Assembly: GCF_040702995.1 (NCBI RefSeq)
Contig: NZ_CP159992.1
Span: 5,722,501 to 5,786,500 of the forward strand
Direction of reading: 5' to 3'
Origin: Paenibacillus sp. AN1007
Lineage (GTDB): Bacteria; Bacillota; Bacilli; Paenibacillales; Paenibacillaceae
Length of the DNA stretch: 64,000 bases
Of this stretch, positions 60,250 to 64,000 are shown one piece after another. Under the pieces are notes generated by a model. The model was not told the DNA's origin, searched no databases, and saw only the letters and a list, made by a program, of their open reading frames with translations. How positions within the stretch are numbered: the first letter of the stretch is position 1; each line of letters opens with the position of its first letter. A program made the position numbers and the translations under genes.

Positions 60250-60579
60250 TTAAAAATGCTCGAAACGATCTACCGGAAGAACAAATACAGTAGCTCCACC
60301 GACTTGAACCTCAACAGGCAGCGGCAGGTAAGAGTCGGTCGTTCCACTCATCGGTGTAACCGGAGTTACGAGCTGTTCACGAACCTTACAGCTGCTGCGA
60401 ATAACGTTCATAACGGATTCGACCTGACTATCATCGACACCGATCATAAACGTCGTGTTGCCTGCCTTCAAAAATCCACCCGTACTGGCAAGCTTGGTTG
60501 CCCGAAAGTTCGCTTTGACCAATGCGCTGGATAATCGGTTGCTGTCTTTATCCTGTATAATCGCAACAATCAGTTTCAT
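60250..60579 (-). CDS. darA: Cyclic-di-AMP receptor DarA (PstA/YaaQ)
   Basis: PII-like trimeric protein that binds c-di-AMP. The 109-residue product shows MKLIVAIIQDKDSNRLSSAL, VKANFRATKLASTGGFLKAG (ligand-pocket loop region), TTFMIGVDDSQVESVMNVIR and a C-terminal VEVQVGGATVFVLPVDRFEH. Length and motifs match DarA. ATG 60579 has AAAGGAGGT. It follows tmk, as in B. subtilis. In this window it appears together with a c-di-AMP riboswitch and a Ktr potassium channel gene. Confidence 0.97.
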   Translation of the reverse strand: MKLIVAIIQDKDSNRLSSALVKANFRATKLASTGGFLKAGNTTFMIGVDDSQVESVMNVIRSSCKVREQLVTPVTPMSGTTDSYLPLPVEVQVGGATVFVLPVDRFEHF

Positions 60580-60642
60580 CCTGCATAACCTCCTTTAGAA
60601 TAAGCATTTCTATCTAGAATGCCCTGTCTATATATTAGACAA

Positions 60643-61290
60643 TTACTCGCCAAAATCCTTCAAAATCCCGCTCTCCAACGACAAAATCATCGCTTTCTCT
60701 ACCTCATCCGGAGCCTTCGAAGCATCAATGACATGGATGCGCTCCGGAAACTGTTTCTGGAGCAGCAGGTAAGCTTCACGGACCTTACGATGAAATGCCA
60801 GATTCTCCAGATCAAGACGGTTAACCTCACGACCATCATGCGCTTCAATACGGCCAAGCCCCTGTTCCGGCTCAATATCCAGATAAAGAGTCATGTCAGG
60901 CATCAGATCCCCAATCGCAAAACGATTAATTGCCCAGACATTCTCTATCCCGAGACCACGGGCGTATCCTTGATAAGCCAAACTGCTGTCAACAAACCGA
61001 TCACAGATCACCGTTTTGCCGGCCTGCAGTGCAGGTTCCACCTTCTCTGCGAGATGCTGACTTCGGGCTGCTGCATAGAGCAGTGCTTCGGTTCGGGCAT
61101 CCATCGCTGTATGAAGAGGGTCAAGGATAATGCTGCGTATTTTCTCTGCAATCTCAATTCCGCCAGGCTCTCGTGTAATTACGTAAGGTATACCCCGTTC
61201 TTCAAAATAAGAACCGATTCTACCAATCATGGTCGTTTTACCTGACCCCTCTCCTCCTTCCAGCGTAATGAATTTACCTCTGCCCTGCAT
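60643..61290 (-). CDS. tmk: Thymidylate kinase
   Basis: Phosphorylates dTMP to dTDP. The 215-residue protein has the P-loop FITLEGGEGSGKTTMIGRIG at the N-terminus, ITREPGGIEIAEKIRSIILD near residue 38 with the DR-type sequence later in VICDRFVDSSLAYQGYARGL, and LDIEPEQGLGRIEAHDGREV for the lid. ATG 61290 has AGCAGGG six bases upstream; a longer frame to 61314 is less likely. It is upstream of darA, as in B. subtilis. Confidence 0.97.
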   Translation of the reverse strand: MQGRGKFITLEGGEGSGKTTMIGRIGSYFEERGIPYVITREPGGIEIAEKIRSIILDPLHTAMDARTEALLYAAARSQHLAEKVEPALQAGKTVICDRFVDSSLAYQGYARGLGIENVWAINRFAIGDLMPDMTLYLDIEPEQGLGRIEAHDGREVNRLDLENLAFHRKVREAYLLLQKQFPERIHVIDASKAPDEVEKAMILSLESGILKDFGE

Positions 61291-61962
61291 ATGCTTCCCT
61301 GCTTTCTTATTCATAGCTGCATCACTTTATCGCCATTATGCATATGCCCAGACCCTCTTGCTTCAAGATATGATCTCCGCTGCCCAGAGGTGTATAGAAA
61401 CAACTGCATTTAATAACACAAAAATAATACAAGCTTATTTTCTTTCTATCATACTATAACGCGGCTTTTACTCCAACAGGCATCATGTGTCCTTTTTCAA
61501 CCATAATATATATCCTTTTAAAGTAAGACAGCAGCACTCGTCTAAGCTCTTGAAACATCATATAAGAAGAGGTATATTCGCTCAACATTAATTTGTACAG
61601 AGTCTTATGACAAGCTGCATGTTTTCGGTGCTTCTTTACGCCCAACAGCATTCTGCAGATGCAGTTTAACTTACATAATAAGATTTGAACAAGACTATAT
61701 CGTAAGGATGACACATGAATGAAAACTGTTTTACTGGATCTCCATTTAACATAAAGTAAGGTAATATGACCTGATAGTACTCAGCATGCTGCTTTAATTG
61801 TAGTAGGGACATTAGGTATAGAATCGCAGCCATCTTATCATAAACAGTAACCTTTGAATGCTGCTTCGTCTGAATTTCACTCGTCCCAAGAGGCATTCAA
61901 AAGGGTGTTTATACGAGAGGATATGTGATAACTGCACTATTTTCTTCAAATGAAGATAACAC
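61291..61962 (-). other. AT-rich gap between the decarboxylase gene and tmk
   Basis: About 670 bases, clearly more AT-rich than the flanks. Two overlapping minus-strand frames occur: 61896-61666 (76 codons, with SEIQTKQHSKVTVYDKMAAI) and 61714-61454 (86 codons, with LLGVKKHRKHAACHKTLYKL). Neither has a good ribosome site. They might be parts of one decayed gene joined by a frameshift, or chance. I assign no function. Confidence 0.35.
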
Positions 61963-63693
61963 CTACGATGACTTATGCTTCATGACTTTTAGTATCTGAT
62001 TTGTATGATCTGAAATCCCTTGAAATTTAGCTCCAGCATTGCGCAGAACCCGAATCCGAGCTGCAATTTTTGGAGTTATTTGCTCACCAGGATACACTAG
62101 AGGAATCCCTGGAGGGTACGGAATAACCATCTCTGCCGATCGATAACCTGCACAGTCTTCGATCAGAACTTCAACTGTATCTGTCTCCTTAATCGGTTGT
62201 AGGGAGAATGGAACAGGCGCTGACAATGATTCATTTTCTTCTATATTGTTCCACGTGGAAACATAGGATGGTGCATTATTTCGAGAAGCAGACTCTACAG
62301 ACTCAGTTGATGACGGTGAATGTTCTGGCTTATAGGCAGCGTTAATATGCCTTAAAGCCTGCAGCACATGCTCGGCATCCTGCAATGTCGAGCCAAGACT
62401 AAAGAGCAGGACGACGTACCGCTCGTCGCTCATCTCCGGCACGCAGCCGCAAGCTTCCAGCTGCCGTTGCAGTTCATAACCGTTCAGCATCCCTGTGTCG
62501 TCATATATGACGACCTTGAAGGGGTCCTGAGCGGTATATCCTTTGCGGCCAGCCATTGCGGCCGGAATTTCATCGCCGCCGGCCGGCTCAAGCTGCAGCT
62601 GTCCGGTAGGCTGCAGCAGCTTGAAGCGCGGCAGCTCTGGGAGGCCGCGCTTCAAAGCATTCACGGCAGCAAGCCCTGCCGTGAATGCTTCCGCGCCGTG
62701 CACATGCAGCAGCCGGCGCGACAGATCAAGCGAAGCCATCACCGGGTAGGATGGGCTTGAGCTCTGCACCATGGCCAGACGCTGCCGAAGCAGGGACCGA
62801 TTCAATCGTGGTCCCTGAATGTGCAGCATGGCTCCCATGGTGAAGGCGGCCAGCATCTTGTGCGTTGACTGCACTACACCGTCTGCTCCGCAGGACAGTG
62901 CAGATACAGGCAGCTCCGGATGCTGCCCATAATGTGCGCCATGCGCTTCATCCACGAGCAGCGGCATGTCAGCCTCGTGGCAAACTCCGGCAATGGGTGT
63001 CAGATCTACACCCATGCCATAATAATTCGGCAGTGTGACAAATACGCCCTTTGCCTCAGGATACTTCTGGACAGCAGCCTGAACCGTCTCAATGGACGGC
63101 ATGACAGCAAGTCCCGATTTAGGGTCAACCCACGGCTCCAGGAATACTGCCCTTGCGCCTGCCAGCATCAATCCGTGTATAACCGATTTATGTACATTAC
63201 GCTGTACCAGTACAATGCTTTCAGGCTCATCACAGATGGTGAGCAGCAAAGACAGATTACCGGCTGTGCTTCCCCCGACCAAAAAGAAACTTTCTTCCGC
63301 TCCAAAACAATCCGCCGCCATTTCCTGAGCCTCACGGATTACTCCCTCAGGATGGTGAAGGTCATCCGTTCCGGTAATCTCTGTAACATCCATCTCCATC
63401 ATTTCCAGATAGGCATTAACCGGCACGACGGTATTACTCATATGATCTGCATTATCCGACTGATCTGCGGCAGCCCTACTCAGCTTGCTCTCTCCATCCT
63501 CTGTACGATCCCTTCTCCATGGATACTGTACATCTTGCAATGCATTTGTGTGCTGCATCCATTGGCGATAGACTTGTCCATTCTTGTGTCCTGGTACATG
63601 AAATGAACGCTGATCCGATTGACGATATGCAAGCAGCGCTTCATATATAGGAGCTTTGCTTTTATCTGAACCTGGTGTATTGTTTTCGCTCAT
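61963..63693 (-). CDS. yaaO: Orn/Lys/Arg decarboxylase family protein (YaaO-like)
   Basis: PLP fold-type I enzyme of the basic amino-acid decarboxylase family, possibly making a polyamine or cadaverine. The 576-residue protein shows RSFHVPGHKNG near residue 30, DVTEITGTDDLHHPEG near 98, GGSTAGNLSLLLTI near 138, DEAHGAHYG near 246 and the PLP lysine in VQSTHKMLAAFTMG near 273, with a C-terminal domain ending in IPLVYPGEQITPKIAARI. Residues around 455-490 are a low-complexity Ser/Glu/Asn linker. ATG 63693 follows AACAGGATGG. Actual substrate cannot be told from sequence. Confidence 0.9.
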   Translation of the reverse strand: MSENNTPGSDKSKAPIYEALLAYRQSDQRSFHVPGHKNGQVYRQWMQHTNALQDVQYPWRRDRTEDGESKLSRAAADQSDNADHMSNTVVPVNAYLEMMEMDVTEITGTDDLHHPEGVIREAQEMAADCFGAEESFFLVGGSTAGNLSLLLTICDEPESIVLVQRNVHKSVIHGLMLAGARAVFLEPWVDPKSGLAVMPSIETVQAAVQKYPEAKGVFVTLPNYYGMGVDLTPIAGVCHEADMPLLVDEAHGAHYGQHPELPVSALSCGADGVVQSTHKMLAAFTMGAMLHIQGPRLNRSLLRQRLAMVQSSSPSYPVMASLDLSRRLLHVHGAEAFTAGLAAVNALKRGLPELPRFKLLQPTGQLQLEPAGGDEIPAAMAGRKGYTAQDPFKVVIYDDTGMLNGYELQRQLEACGCVPEMSDERYVVLLFSLGSTLQDAEHVLQALRHINAAYKPEHSPSSTESVESASRNNAPSYVSTWNNIEENESLSAPVPFSLQPIKETDTVEVLIEDCAGYRSAEMVIPYPPGIPLVYPGEQITPKIAARIRVLRNAGAKFQGISDHTNQILKVMKHKSS

Positions 63694-63801
63694 AATATAT
63701 CCATCCTGTTACTGTTATTTTCGTAAAGTATATTTCTCCGCTCTTTGTATCAGCATACGCCTTCTTATACATGTCAGACAAGACAGTCCCCGCCATACAA
63801 C

Positions 63802-63822
63802 AAAAAAAGGCCTCTTGGGCCT
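63802..63822 (-). terminator. Intrinsic terminator after csfB
   Basis: AGGCC, loop CAAGA, GGCCT followed by seven T on the minus strand, between csfB and the decarboxylase gene. The stem is short. Confidence 0.7.
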
Positions 63823-63882
63823 ATATTCAATAACAATGTCACCATATGCATTTCTAGTTCTATGTGGAGAATGAATTGTCCA

Positions 63883-64000
63883 TTAAGCGTTCTTCTGCAC
63901 CCAAATCTGTTTCATCTGATGAATAAAAAAGTTATACTTTGCATCCTGTGCATCGGTATGAACCATCTCTGCTTCACAAGTATCGCATATGAATTCAGAT
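63883..64000 (-). CDS. csfB: Sigma-G inhibitor Gin (CsfB), 3' part only
   Basis: The frame entering at the right edge reads ...SEFICDTCEAEMVHTDAQDA then KYNFFIHQMKQIWVQKNA and stop (TAA 63885-63883). The CxxC pair in ICDTC and the FFIxQMKxIW end match the C-terminus of Gin, which holds sigma-G inactive until engulfment. The N-terminal half, with the other zinc cysteines, lies outside the window. Position upstream of the yaaO-like gene fits B. subtilis, although xpaC and yaaN are missing between them. Confidence 0.82.
   Translation of the reverse strand, partial: SEFICDTCEAEMVHTDAQDAKYNFFIHQMKQIWVQKNA

Noticed and set aside
60619..61245. 208-codon plus-strand open frame
   Set aside because: Antisense to tmk, which has complete kinase motifs; no independent support.
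62920..63606. 228-codon plus-strand open frame
   Set aside because: Antisense to the decarboxylase-family gene; no start signals and an odd composition rich in Cys, Arg, His and Ile.
1..64000. CRISPR array, prophage or insertion sequence
   Set aside because: No regularly spaced repeats, transposase, integrase or phage gene was seen; the content is core and collinear with other spore formers.

Overview
The window is a chromosomal core region of a spore-forming member of the Bacillota. It has SpoIIE, SpoVT, SpoVG, YabG, YabP/YabQ, an SspF-type spore protein, Fin and the end of Gin/CsfB, and its gene order closely follows the Bacillus subtilis stretch from csfB to lysS. Moderate GC (about half), frequent TTG and GTG starts, strong Shine-Dalgarno (SD) sequences and the departures from Bacillus order fit Paenibacillus or a close relative; the genus is an inference. 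Almost everything is on the minus strand, so transcription runs from high to low coordinates. Only abrB and one small unknown gene (41310-41510) are convincing on the plus strand. I see no rRNA, tRNA, CRISPR array, prophage or transposase.

Layout in the direction of transcription. 64000-57150: end of csfB, an Orn/Lys/Arg decarboxylase-family gene, tmk, darA, yaaR, holB, ricT (yaaT), yabA. 57090-52200: a tRNA methyltransferase-like gene (yabB), rsmI, plus-strand abrB, a ywfO-like HD hydrolase and tatD. 52080-47690: a c-di-AMP (ydaO-type) riboswitch with its terminator, a G5/3D-domain cell-wall protein (yabE), rnmV, rsmA, yabG. 47620-40300: veg, sspF, ispE, purR, spoVG, glmU, prs, the plus-strand unknown gene, pth, fin. 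40000-30400: mfd, prsA, spoVT, a MurJ/SpoVB-like flippase (yabM), mazG (yabN). 30110-27460: hup, rqcP, yabP, yabQ, divIC, yabR. 26970-18450: spoIIE, a VWA protein (yabS), a protein kinase (yabT), tilS, hpt, ftsH. 18280-11900: nadA-nadB-nadC-coaX-hslO-prsA-like. 11815-1570: cysK, the folate operon pabB-pabA-pabC-folP-folB-folK-xre-dusB, greA, lysS. 1405-68: ktrB.

How the genes work together: there is a complete p-aminobenzoate and dihydropteroate branch of folate synthesis, a complete aspartate-to-nicotinate-mononucleotide NAD pathway run together with the first CoA kinase, UDP-GlcNAc and PRPP supply (glmU-prs), translation quality control (pth, rqcP, rnmV, rsmA, rsmI, tilS, lysS), and a large sporulation set. 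Regulatory DNA is unusually readable. A consensus sigma-H promoter lies before spoVG, a 21-bp-spaced Spo0A-type promoter before spoIIE, five Spo0A-like boxes lie between abrB and the HD hydrolase gene, tandem consensus promoters precede veg, and sigma-G-like promoters precede sspF and spoVT. No clearly new multi-gene system is visible. The best second looks are the c-di-AMP riboswitch with its darA and ktrB context, the 0A-box array, an apparent one-base frameshift at the start of spoIIE, the unknown plus-strand gene where Bacillus carries ctc, and a few structured or AT-rich gaps.
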